From: JAGVSR01 sp963825555 | Lineage (GTDB): Bacteria; Pseudomonadota; Alphaproteobacteria; Rhizobiales; Hyphomicrobiaceae | Direction of reading: 5' to 3' | NCBI GenBank assembly: GCA_963825555.1 | Contig: CAWGTZ010000007.1 | Coordinates: 186,001 to 250,000, forward strand | DNA length: 64,000 bases | Shown: positions 8,767-16,278 of the stretch, one piece after another | Position numbering within the stretch: position 1 is the stretch's first letter | How the letters are laid out: every line of letters begins with the position of its first letter | Program-made: the position numbers and the translations under genes | Notes under the pieces: model-generated | Databases searched by the model: none | What the model saw: only the letters and a program-made list of their open reading frames with translations | Told to the model about the DNA's origin: nothing

Positions 8767-9438
8767 TCACTTGCAGATGCGCTTCATGCCGTCGCGCCCG
8801 TGACGGGCCAGATCGACATGAAAATGGTCGTGATGGAACTTGTCGGCATTGGGACCAAGGACGGTCGTGAACTCCCGGCATGCCCCGTCGTGCACGGCTC
8901 GCAGAAACAACCGCTCGCGCTCATTTCCCCACCAGCCACCCTTGACGGACACTGTGCGCCCATCAGCCAGCGTGAAGCTCGAGATGTCCAGAGCATTCGC
9001 GTAGCCATGTTCTGAGAGACGTCCGCCCGACTTGTGATTGATCGGGCGGCATCCGTAGGATGCGGCCACCTTCATCTCAACGAGGGAGGTGCCGAAATAG
9101 TACTCCGCAGCCGGCGCGACTGCCTTCGTCACCCAGCGCTCAACCTGCGGTATCATGGGACAGCGAAGCAAGGCGGCAGGCTTCAACGACACGCGGCCGG
9201 CAGCGGCTGCCGAGACGGCAAAGGGACGCGAAGCCCCGCAAACACTGGGGCCGCCGAGTGATGAGCGCGACTGGATGAAGGGCGACTGGCGGACAACGCC
9301 AGACGCGAGGCAGGCCTGTTCCTCCGATTCGCGCCAGGGTTCGTGCTTGGCCACAAAGTCAGGACCGCCCGTGCTGCATCCCGTGAGGATGAGCAGGCCG
9401 GCTACCGATACGGTGAACAGAACGCAACGCAACGACAT
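8767..9438 (-). CDS. Extensin-like family lipoprotein (putative periplasmic metallopeptidase fold)
   Basis: About 223 residues with a lipoprotein signal: hydrophobic segment VLFTVSVAGLLILTGC with lipobox LTGC. The C-terminal half is the bacterial extensin-like domain, with SEHGYANALDIS and HHDHFHVDLARHG. This His/Asp set resembles the zinc site of LAS-type peptidoglycan carboxypeptidases. Likely a periplasmic, cell-wall-associated protein. The ATG at 9438 is used; an in-frame GTG four codons upstream is possible. It converges with the kinase gene, with 10 bp between. Confidence 0.85.
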   Translation of the reverse strand: MSLRCVLFTVSVAGLLILTGCSTGGPDFVAKHEPWRESEEQACLASGVVRQSPFIQSRSSLGGPSVCGASRPFAVSAAAAGRVSLKPAALLRCPMIPQVERWVTKAVAPAAEYYFGTSLVEMKVAASYGCRPINHKSGGRLSEHGYANALDISSFTLADGRTVSVKGGWWGNERERLFLRAVHDGACREFTTVLGPNADKFHHDHFHVDLARHGRDGMKRICK

Positions 9439-9779
9439 AGTCCGGGACACTACGCCCCCAATGGCTAACGGATGGTGAAGCAGGGGGGCATTCCAGGACT
9501 TATTTTGCGCGGCCGATCAGGTTGTTTTCAGGCCGATTTTGGCCTCTGGCGCGGCCCGTTTGGGGCAATTCCGGCCCCAGGAATAGGGAAGATTCGATCA
9601 ACGAACGAACACACCCCAACAGTCGGTAATGAGTTTTCCACAGCATTTAGGACGACAACGTACGATTGTTCCGGACTCCCCGGCTGACCCGGGTTAGCCT
9701 CTAATCGTCGCAGGCAAGGCAAGCCTCGACTGCAGGCTTAGGCCCAGACTTTCCTCACCCAGAGTTGCGTAGCGGGTGA
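9439..9779. other. Non-coding stretch upstream of the extensin gene
   Basis: About 340 bp without a credible gene. It holds the extensin promoter (minus) and possibly the promoter of the plus-strand transcript that terminates at 10086. One DnaA-box-like word, TTTTCCACA, occurs at about 9633. GAGGAAAGTC on the minus strand near 9750 resembles an RNase P RNA core word but has no RNase P context. Confidence 0.4.
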
Positions 9780-10086
9780 CGTGTTGGAAGCGTATTTGGG
9801 ATCAAAAAGCCGAAGTGTATGCGTTCATGTTCTGCCGCGTAACAGCTGCGTTCGTTGCGGGGGTCGCATTCCCACCACCCCGTGTCGTCGACCCTGGAGT
9901 TATCGTTCGCGGTTGCTTTGTAACTTCTTCGTAGGAGCGTATAGGCCCTGGCTCAAGTGCCGTCAGACACTTGCCAGATTCCCCCGGAAAGTGACGGCAA
10001 AGCCCTCTCTTGCCGAAGCCGGGGCCTAATCCCACCAGCCCGCGTCGGCCTCTTACCCTCGCCCTGGCCGGCACGGGCTTTTTTTT
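9780..10086 (+). ncRNA. Putative structured non-coding RNA, identity unknown
   Basis: No protein-like frame exists on the plus strand, yet the stretch ends in a textbook intrinsic terminator at 10037-10086. Upstream is a hairpin at 9948-9977 (CTGG-CT-CAAGTG / CACTTG-CCAG). Its loop CCGTCA (9960-9965) is perfectly complementary to TGACGG (9992-9997), which gives an H-type pseudoknot. The 5' end is unknown; 9780 is a guess. I could not match it to tmRNA, 6S, SRP or RNase P signatures. The call rests on the terminator and fold and on the absence of coding potential. Confidence 0.35.
10037..10086 (+). terminator. Strong Rho-independent terminator on the plus strand
   Basis: A 14-bp stem (10037-10050 with 10066-10079, one mismatch and one G-T pair) closes a 15-nt loop and is followed by eight T residues (10079-10086). 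Read on the minus strand it has no T tract, so it does not serve the hydrolase gene. No plus-strand protein gene lies upstream, so it should end a non-coding transcript. Confidence 0.8.
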
Positions 10087-10095
10087 GGGACCGCC

Positions 10096-10872
10096 TTATC
10101 CCTTCTCCAGAAATGCCAGAGTGGCCACCTTGAAGCTGCGATCTCCGACCGCCTTCATGTGATCACGCCCCACGATCTCGAAAGATTCTGCGCCAGGGAT
10201 CATTTGCGCCAGCGCTTCAGCGGGCCCGGCAATCACATCGTTCGTTCCGACGGCAACGAGCGTGTGCGGCTTTAGCGTGGCGATTTGTTCCCGCGTCACC
10301 GGTTCGCGGATCTGGCGAACGCACACCGCAAGCGCTTTGAGATCGCTGTTCGTCTGCTCGGCGAAAGCGCGAAAAGTCCGCGCGGTCGGATTAACGACGT
10401 CATCGATCGTGGGCGCCAGCAGCGCCTGCGCAATGGGGCCGGTGCCCGCCATGGCGCGCACCATGTTGAGACCCAGGCCGCCCAGAACGAGACAGCCTAC
10501 GCGATCGGGGGCCGCCAGTGCGAGGGTTGCCGCAACCCGTGCACCCATCGAATACCCCATTACATGCGCTTTGGAGATGCCGAGATGATCGAGGAGGCGG
10601 CGCGCATCCTGCGCCATCAGTTCCTTGCTGTAGGCGGACGGCTCATAAAGTTTCTCGCTATGCCCATGCCCCCGGTTGTCAAACGCCACGACCCGGTATC
10701 CGGCGCCGACCAGATCCTTCACCCAGCCGGTCGCGATCCAGTTCATCTCGATGTGGGAGGCAAACCCATGGATCAGCAGGACGGGAAGCTGCCGTGTAAT
10801 CGTTTCACTTTGGTCAATGTAGGCAATCGTGGCGCCGTCGGACTGGAATCGCTGCAAATCGTTGTTCTGCAA
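10096..10872 (-). CDS. Alpha/beta hydrolase
   Basis: A 258-residue single-domain alpha/beta hydrolase. The oxyanion region LLIHGFASH is at 32-40, then FDNRGHGHSEK (64-74), the nucleophile elbow GYSMGA (105-110, Ser107) and the C-terminal catalytic His in GRDHMKAVGD. The acid is probably the Asp in VGTNDV (about residue 213). It probably cleaves an ester or C-C bond; the substrate is unknown. The start is a TTG at 10872 with GAGGAG ten bases upstream; no earlier ATG is available before the core fold. It stands alone, divergent from the zinc-ribbon gene. Confidence 0.88.
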   Translation of the reverse strand: MQNNDLQRFQSDGATIAYIDQSETITRQLPVLLIHGFASHIEMNWIATGWVKDLVGAGYRVVAFDNRGHGHSEKLYEPSAYSKELMAQDARRLLDHLGISKAHVMGYSMGARVAATLALAAPDRVGCLVLGGLGLNMVRAMAGTGPIAQALLAPTIDDVVNPTARTFRAFAEQTNSDLKALAVCVRQIREPVTREQIATLKPHTLVAVGTNDVIAGPAEALAQMIPGAESFEIVGRDHMKAVGDRSFKVATLAFLEKG

Positions 10873-11043
10873 GACCTTGGGGCTCCTCGCTTCAGGTCCG
10901 TGGACCGGGTGAAATCGCGGCCGGTGCGGCGGCCTGCCCTGGTCCTTCCCCTATCATTTCGCAGGCGCGGTCGCTATGGTGTCAGCCAATCCGAAACGGG
11001 GGCCGTCAAAGCCCCATGAAAGACCCATGCGGGGTTCACAACC

Positions 11044-11298
11044 ATGGCCGGACATTTCGTGCCCCATCTCGCGAACGACGAGGGCGCCGAGAAGATCTTC
11101 ATCGGTGTCAAGGAGTTCAACTGCATGGGCGCGCGCCCGCCAAATGATCATCCGCACGTTTTTCTCGACATGGGTGCCGACGGCCAGATCCTCTGCCCGT
11201 ATTGCTCGACGCTCTATGTCTACGACCCCCGTCTCGGCGAGCACGAGACGGACCCGAGGGGCTGCCTCGCTGATGCACCCGTGGACACGGCGGCCTGA
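11044..11298 (+). CDS. Zinc-finger (CHCC-type) small protein
   Basis: 84 residues. FNCMGARPPNDHPHVFLDM...GQILCPYCSTLYVY places Cys27, His36 or His38, Cys51 and Cys54 as in the zf-CHCC family, the fold of the NDUFS6 accessory subunit of mitochondrial complex I. Alphaproteobacterial members are small cytoplasmic proteins, and a link to complex I is inferred from homology only. It lies 18 bp upstream of the FAD monooxygenase on the same strand and is probably co-transcribed. Confidence 0.85.
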   Translation: MAGHFVPHLANDEGAEKIFIGVKEFNCMGARPPNDHPHVFLDMGADGQILCPYCSTLYVYDPRLGEHETDPRGCLADAPVDTAA

Positions 11299-11316
11299 CG
11301 CGGCCGGGCGCGATCG

Positions 11317-12522
11317 ATGACAGACGCCGCGCCCTCCGATCTTCCCATCCTGATTGCCGGAGGCGGTATCGGCGGATTGGCTGCCGCATTGGCACTTGCC
11401 CGCAAGGGCTTCTCAGTTTCGGTTTTCGAGAAGCGCGCCGAAGCCACCGAAGAGGGTGCCGGAATCCAAATCGGGCCCAATGGCAGCCGCATCCTCATCG
11501 AACTCGGTGTTGCCGATCATCTGCGCCATTTGATGGCCGTACCGCAGGCCATCCGCATCATGGACGGGGTGACCGGCCGCATGCTCACGCGTTTGCCGCT
11601 GGGCCGCGACATCGCCGAACGCCATGGCGCGCCCTACTGGGTGCTGCACCGTGCCGATCTTCACGGCGCGCTCCGCGCCACCGTCGCCGGGAAGACGCGC
11701 ATTCGCCTGGTCCCGGGGGCCGAAGTCGAAGACGCCCGCAGCCATGCGCACGGTGTGACACTTCGCTTTACCGATGGAACGGAGGCGCAAGGCGCTGCGC
11801 TGATCGGTGCCGACGGCTTGTGGTCGGCAATCCGTACGAATGTTTTCAAAGCGCCGGCACTGTCGTTTACGGGCAAATGCGCCTTGCGCGCGATCGTCCC
11901 CTCCGAAAGGCTGCCCGCTCCACTGACCGCGATCGACACGACCATCTGGCTTCGGCCCGCGGCGCATGTCGTGCACTATCCCGTTCGTGGTGGCCAGGAA
12001 GTCGCGCTTGTTGCTATTTTCGACGACAAATCGCTCGGCGAAACGTGGGCCGGCGCTGTCGATCTCGCCTCCATCGCCCACCGCACCGCGACATTTCCCG
12101 ATCCGCTGCGAACACTCCTGGCCGTGCCCACAGTCTGGCGGCAGTGGTCTCTCTACAAGCTGTCGGGAGAAACCCCCTGGGTTCAAGATCGTATCGCGCT
12201 GTTGGGCGATGCGGCGCATCCACCGCTGCCTTTTCTCGCGCAGGGCGGCGTCATGGCACTGGAGGATGCCGCCGTCCTGTCGAATGTTCTGGTAGGTGCC
12301 AGCGGTTGCGAGATTCCGGCCAGGCTGGCCGAGTACGAACGCCGGCGGCGCCCACGCACAACGCGCGTCATCGAGGCATCCGGCCGGAACGGACAAATCT
12401 ATCACCTGGACGGCCTCATGCGCACCGCTCGCAACACCGTGCTTCAAATGGCGCCGCCGGCCAGGCTCATGGCTTCCTACGACTGGCTCTATGGCTGGCG
12501 AATGGAGGATGCTGCGCTTTAG
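11317..12522 (+). CDS. FAD-dependent monooxygenase (salicylate / 3-hydroxybenzoate hydroxylase type)
   Basis: 401 residues of the group A flavin monooxygenase family. The N-terminal Rossmann motif GGGIGGLAAALALARKG (about 14-30) ends in the ribose-binding Glu of FEKR. A central LIGADGLWSAIR block is the DG motif. LLGDAAHPPLPFLAQGG at about 294-310 is the GD motif that contacts FAD. Such enzymes use NAD(P)H and O2 to hydroxylate aromatic rings or act in ubiquinone synthesis; the exact substrate cannot be assigned. It converges with trkH, with 10 bp between the stops. Confidence 0.85.
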   Translation: MTDAAPSDLPILIAGGGIGGLAAALALARKGFSVSVFEKRAEATEEGAGIQIGPNGSRILIELGVADHLRHLMAVPQAIRIMDGVTGRMLTRLPLGRDIAERHGAPYWVLHRADLHGALRATVAGKTRIRLVPGAEVEDARSHAHGVTLRFTDGTEAQGAALIGADGLWSAIRTNVFKAPALSFTGKCALRAIVPSERLPAPLTAIDTTIWLRPAAHVVHYPVRGGQEVALVAIFDDKSLGETWAGAVDLASIAHRTATFPDPLRTLLAVPTVWRQWSLYKLSGETPWVQDRIALLGDAAHPPLPFLAQGGVMALEDAAVLSNVLVGASGCEIPARLAEYERRRRPRTTRVIEASGRNGQIYHLDGLMRTARNTVLQMAPPARLMASYDWLYGWRMEDAAL

Positions 12523-12532
12523 CGCCGACGGC

Positions 12533-13978
12533 TTAAGACCGCCAGAATTCGGGTCGGAAGAGAACGAGCACCGTGAAGAGCTCCAGACGACCCAGCATCA
12601 TCTGAAAGGACAGGGCCCACTTGGCGGCATCCGGCAAAGTGGCGAAGTTGCCGGACGGCCCAATGATCCCGCCGATACCCGGGCCAACGTTGCCTAATGC
12701 CGTTGCCGAAGCCGACAATGCGGTCACGAAGTCCAGCCCCATGCCCGCATAGAGCACTGCGAACACACCGACCATGGCGAAGTAGATCGCCAGAAATGCC
12801 ACGACGGAGAACGGCACGTCGGCAGGCAGACGGCGGCGGTTGTACGTCAGCGTCACGACCCTGTTCGGGCTGATGAGGTGCAGAAAATGACTCCGGGTCA
12901 GCATGTGTGCGATCTGAAGCCGGTAAATCTTTATGGAGCCGGACGTCGAGCCCGAACACCCGCCGACGAACATGAGCAGGAAAAATACGCCGACCGCAAA
13001 AGTGCCCCACGTCGTGTAATCAGTCGTTGCAAAGCCCGTCGTCGTTACGATCGAGGTCACATTGAAGGCGGACAGCGTCAAGGCATCGAAGAAGGAGATA
13101 TTGCGGTTCGCCATCAGCCAGAGAGCCATGATGACGCTGACCGCAACCAGGAACACGGCAAACCCGCGCACCTGCTGATCCTCCCACAGAGTGCTCGGAT
13201 CGCCCCGCACAGCCTTGATGTAGACGACGAACGGCAATGCGCCGCAGATCATGAAAAAAACCGCCGTCCAATGCAGAGCTGCGCTGTCGTAGTGCCCGAG
13301 GCTCGCGTCATGTGTCGAAAATCCGCCGGTCGCAATAGTCGCAAGCGCGTGACAGATGGCATCGAATCCGGACATCCCGAGCCACGTGTAGAGAACCGCA
13401 CACACGACAACGAGTAGAGTGAAAACACTGGCCGTCGCGACCGTAAGCTCGAAAGCCCGGGGCAAAATCTTTTCAGACCTCTCCGAGCTTTCGGTCTGGA
13501 AGAGCTGCATGCCGCCGACACGAAGGAAGGGCAGCATGATGATCGCGATGACGATGATGCCAAGTCCGCCCAGGCCATTGAGCAGTGCGCGCCAGAGCAG
13601 GATTCCGCGCGTCAGTTTGTCCAGTCCCGTCATGACGGTTGCACCCGTCGTCGTGACGCCCGACATGGTTTCGAAAAAGGCATCCGTGAAGTCGAGGCCA
13701 TGGCCGAGAAAGGGCGTAGCCGCGAAGACGGTGATCACCAGCCACGACAGCGCGGTCAGGAGGAACCCCTCCCTCACGCCAAGGCGCGGTGGGTTCTCGT
13801 CATAGGCAAACAGAATGAGAAGGCCGCCGGCAAAGAATGTCAGCACCGACGAAGCGAGAAAGACCTTCCAGCCGTCGTGATCGTCTGCCAGGTCCACCAA
13901 CGCGGGCAACAGCATTGCGGCCGCGATGGTGCACAGCATCAATCCAAGCGCGAAGAGGATGGGCCTGAGTTGTAGCAA
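12533..13978 (-). CDS. trkH: TrkH-family potassium uptake protein
   Basis: A 481-residue polytopic membrane protein of the TrkH/KtrB superfamily with four repeated pore motifs. Visible examples are ETMSGVTTTGATVMTGLD, LATIATGGFSTHDASLG, VTSIVTTTGFATTDYTTWG and the C-terminal ALGNVGPGIGGIIGPSG. These pore loops select K+, and TrkH works with the peripheral NAD/ATP-binding protein TrkA, which is not in this window. The start here is a TTG at 13978; the true start could be slightly internal. Fifth-helix residues FVGGCSGSTSGSIKIYR also match TrkH. Confidence 0.93.
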   Translation of the reverse strand: MLQLRPILFALGLMLCTIAAAMLLPALVDLADDHDGWKVFLASSVLTFFAGGLLILFAYDENPPRLGVREGFLLTALSWLVITVFAATPFLGHGLDFTDAFFETMSGVTTTGATVMTGLDKLTRGILLWRALLNGLGGLGIIVIAIIMLPFLRVGGMQLFQTESSERSEKILPRAFELTVATASVFTLLVVVCAVLYTWLGMSGFDAICHALATIATGGFSTHDASLGHYDSAALHWTAVFFMICGALPFVVYIKAVRGDPSTLWEDQQVRGFAVFLVAVSVIMALWLMANRNISFFDALTLSAFNVTSIVTTTGFATTDYTTWGTFAVGVFFLLMFVGGCSGSTSGSIKIYRLQIAHMLTRSHFLHLISPNRVVTLTYNRRRLPADVPFSVVAFLAIYFAMVGVFAVLYAGMGLDFVTALSASATALGNVGPGIGGIIGPSGNFATLPDAAKWALSFQMMLGRLELFTVLVLFRPEFWRS

Positions 13979-14147
13979 CTGCTGTCATCGCCGCTATGGA
14001 GCGGCCCCCTCGGCCCGGATCGCCAAGTGACGACCCCTGGGCCGGATCAGTGTTCGGTTATTCGCAGACCAGTGGTCAAGCCCTTCGGAAGCCGATGGCA
14101 AATGGACCGGGGCCGGAAGATCACTCAAGTTCGGCAAAAGCCCAATT

Positions 14148-14235
14148 TGGTGCGGACGGTGGGAATCGAACCCACACGACGTTGCCGTCTCAGGATTTTA
14201 AGTCCTGTGTGTCTACCAGTTCCACCACGTCCGCG
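14148..14235 (-). tRNA. tRNA-Leu (anticodon UAA)
   Basis: Minus-strand class II tRNA with encoded CCA. The acceptor stem is GCGGACG/CGTCCGC. The anticodon stem-loop has CAGGA and TCCTG closing loop CTTAAAA, so the anticodon is UAA. A short variable arm (GACGGCAACGTC) is typical of leucine tRNAs. The T arm is GTGGGTTCGATTCCCAC. It reads UUA and UUG codons. Confidence 0.96.
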
Positions 14236-14261
14236 GGCCCGCCTTTATGCTCCGGTCGCCT

Positions 14262-15014
14262 CTAGTGTGCAATCCGGTTAGCCTCCGAGGGGGGTTCCGG
14301 TATCACCGACGAAGACCCGTGCCGGATAGCGGCGCTCAGCAAGGCGAACAGAACCAATGCGTTCAGGACATGCCACAGTGCATGCGTTCCCCGCGGACGG
14401 CCGAGCAACAGCGTCCGGGTGCAGAACTCGAAGTCCACTGTGCGAAGGGCGAGCGAGACCGCGAATATCCCACCGGCCAGGAACACGGGCCATCCTGCGG
14501 GATGCCGGCGAAGCAGTAGTACACCGCCGATCAGGACAAGTGCGCCGAGAGCCGGAACATAGCCCAGCGATCCATTGAAACACGGCCGGCCGGCCGCGAT
14601 CGTGACAGGCAGCAGAGCAGGGTCGCATGGAATAGCGCTCGCATAACGCAACGCCAGAATGAAGACACCAACGAGAAGGATGACTGCGAGCACATTGAGC
14701 CGCAGAAAGCGGCGAAGCGCATAGGCCAGATAGCAGATCATGAAGATGCCGATCGGCGCGGTGTCGGCTACCGAGGCCCAGCGCGTGGCATAGGTGTGAA
14801 ACAAAAAGCTGCCGGTGCCGATCAGCAGGATCAGCAGAGCAAGCCCCCATTCGGCAATCCGTCCGGAAGACCGGGGCTGCCGTGCAAGCTGCGCTGCCCC
14901 AACGATCCCAACGAGCAGGAAGGCGACGTTCGAGATCGCGTTGAACGGTTCGGCCCAGAAGCCCGGATCGGACGCGCGTTCGCAGTAGGCGAATATTTTT
15001 TCTGTCCAAGTCAT
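14262..15014 (-). CDS. Ceramidase-like (CREST superfamily) membrane protein
   Basis: A 250-residue protein with seven predicted membrane helices. It has the alkaline ceramidase signature: EPFNAISN at 22-29, Ser69-x3-His73 in GTGSFLFHTYATRW, Asp84, and the C-terminal GTHALWHVLNA with the H-x3-H pair. In CREST hydrolases these Ser, His and Asp residues hold a catalytic zinc in the membrane. Whether it cleaves ceramide or another lipid amide is unknown. The ATG at 15014 is chosen over an upstream frame because it starts at the family N-terminus (MTWTEKIFAYCER). It follows tRNA-Leu closely. Confidence 0.82.
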   Translation of the reverse strand: MTWTEKIFAYCERASDPGFWAEPFNAISNVAFLLVGIVGAAQLARQPRSSGRIAEWGLALLILLIGTGSFLFHTYATRWASVADTAPIGIFMICYLAYALRRFLRLNVLAVILLVGVFILALRYASAIPCDPALLPVTIAAGRPCFNGSLGYVPALGALVLIGGVLLLRRHPAGWPVFLAGGIFAVSLALRTVDFEFCTRTLLLGRPRGTHALWHVLNALVLFALLSAAIRHGSSSVIPEPPSEANRIAH

Positions 15015-15367
15015 GCGGCTGAGTTCATCGCGAGGTGTCGTCGGAAGGACGAGACATGATCTGGCGGGTCTTGTCGAGGACATCGCGCCAGGCATTTCTA
15101 TGAGGCAATTCGATCAGGCAATTCGATCCGGAACACGACAGCTCAGGGGCTGCCCTTCAGCGAAGCGAGGCCCTCGGGCGGAGCCGTCAAGCGCCCGCCA
15201 GGCTTTCATACTCATCGGAAGTTCCGATAAAGAAGCACTTGAAATTCTCTGCGCCTTGATGTTCGGGCATCGACCCCTGATTTGCCTGATGTGGTTGAAC
15301 ACACCACCGGCAAAGCCTCAGGGCGGTGCCTGAACGCAAAAATTAACGGACGGAAAGGATTGTGGAG
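15015..15367. other. Divergent intergenic region, ceramidase-like gene / small exported protein
   Basis: About 350 bp with no credible gene. It contains a perfect 13-bp tandem direct repeat, AGGCAATTCGATC, at 15103-15115 and 15116-15128, which could be a regulator site for either neighbour. Otherwise nothing stands out. Confidence 0.45.
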
Positions 15368-15646
15368 ATGATGAGGACAATCGGAATTCTGACCCTTGCG
15401 GGTCTCGCCATGGCCCCCCTGGCCATTTCAGCTCAAGCCACCAATTCGCGGATGGGCGGCAACAACATCAAGGCCTGCAGCAAATACCACGCTGGCAAGT
15501 GCACGAGTGGCGTCGTGAAAAGCACCCCCATCGGCCAGAAGGTTAGGCTGAAGGGCGGCACCGAGGTCTGGTGCCAGGGCGACTGCCGTGACACGCTGCG
15601 CAGGTCGACGGTCGACTTCTGGACGGATTTCAAGCTGTCGAATTAA
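15368..15646 (+). CDS. Small exported protein, unknown function
   Basis: About 92 residues beginning MMRTIGILTLAGLAMAPLA with a probable Sec signal peptide cleaved after SAQA. The mature part is about 70 residues and basic, with four cysteines (KACSKYHAGKCTSG and EVWCQGDCRDTLRR) in two pairs that could form disulfides in the periplasm. No family is recognised. A GGAAAGGA Shine-Dalgarno fits the ATG at 15368; a GTG two codons upstream would overlap the Shine-Dalgarno. Confidence 0.65.
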   Translation: MMRTIGILTLAGLAMAPLAISAQATNSRMGGNNIKACSKYHAGKCTSGVVKSTPIGQKVRLKGGTEVWCQGDCRDTLRRSTVDFWTDFKLSN

Positions 15647-15665
15647 CAGCCATAGATTGCATGGC

Positions 15666-16190
15666 TCAGTTGGATGCGCGCTGGTCGGGGCTCACGCCGT
15701 CCCTTTCCTGACCAGCGCCGCCCGCACGCTCCATCAGGGTAAGCAATTCATCGGGCCTCTCGATGTCGATCGTGTGAGGATGCTCCGGATCAGTCTGGCC
15801 AACGAGATCTTTTCGCACGTCGCCGTCGGGCGTCAGAAAAATCGTACGCGGCACATAAGTCCCGTCGGGTGCGAAGGCCCCGTTCGCCATCTTGTCGGCA
15901 TCAGCATCGACCAAAATCATGACGACGTTCTTCGACGCGGCCACCACGCGCTCATCTTTGAAGACAGAGCGATACTTCGCGCAGGCCGTGCACCATGGTG
16001 CATGAAACACCATCATGACCGTCTTGCCGGTCTGCGTTGCATGCTGAATTCCGCTCGGTAAATCCTGCCAGGTAATTGCCGGGGCGTTCCACGCGTCCGC
16101 CAAGTTGGGGGTTCCAGCTCGGGCGAGGCCGGCGGCCAGAACAATGAGCGTCATGGCGACGGCTGCCATCCGCAGATGTTTTTCTCCCAT
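15666..16190 (-). CDS. Periplasmic thioredoxin-fold protein (CTAC active site)
   Basis: 174 residues. A signal peptide (MTLIVLAAGLARA) is followed by a thioredoxin fold with VMMVFHAPWCTACAKYRSVF at 58-77; the redox pair is Cys67 and Cys70. A cis-Pro loop lies in YVPRTIFL. It resembles DUF255/thioredoxin_7-type or DsbD gamma-like proteins that reduce periplasmic substrates. Its partner is not in the window. It lies downstream of ftsI on the same strand, where most relatives carry murE; a link to cell division is not shown. Confidence 0.8.
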   Translation of the reverse strand: MGEKHLRMAAVAMTLIVLAAGLARAGTPNLADAWNAPAITWQDLPSGIQHATQTGKTVMMVFHAPWCTACAKYRSVFKDERVVAASKNVVMILVDADADKMANGAFAPDGTYVPRTIFLTPDGDVRKDLVGQTDPEHPHTIDIERPDELLTLMERAGGAGQERDGVSPDQRASN

Positions 16191-16278
16191 CGGGGATGCC
16201 TCCTCACGTTTTCGGGTGCTTCTTTTACCCTTCTACGCGCGCGGGGCAAGTTGGATTGCCATCTGCCGGACAATGCGG

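Noticed and set aside
9739..9757. RNase P-like core word GAGGAAAGTCTGGGC on the minus strand
   Set aside because: No other RNase P RNA segment follows, and a complete rnpB is present at 21480-21895.
9802..10074. tmRNA tag-like reading (Ala-Asn-Asp-Asn) on the minus strand
   Set aside because: The frame after ANDN does not end in an ALAA-type tag and stop, and no acceptor piece with T arm is seen. The terminator is on the plus strand.
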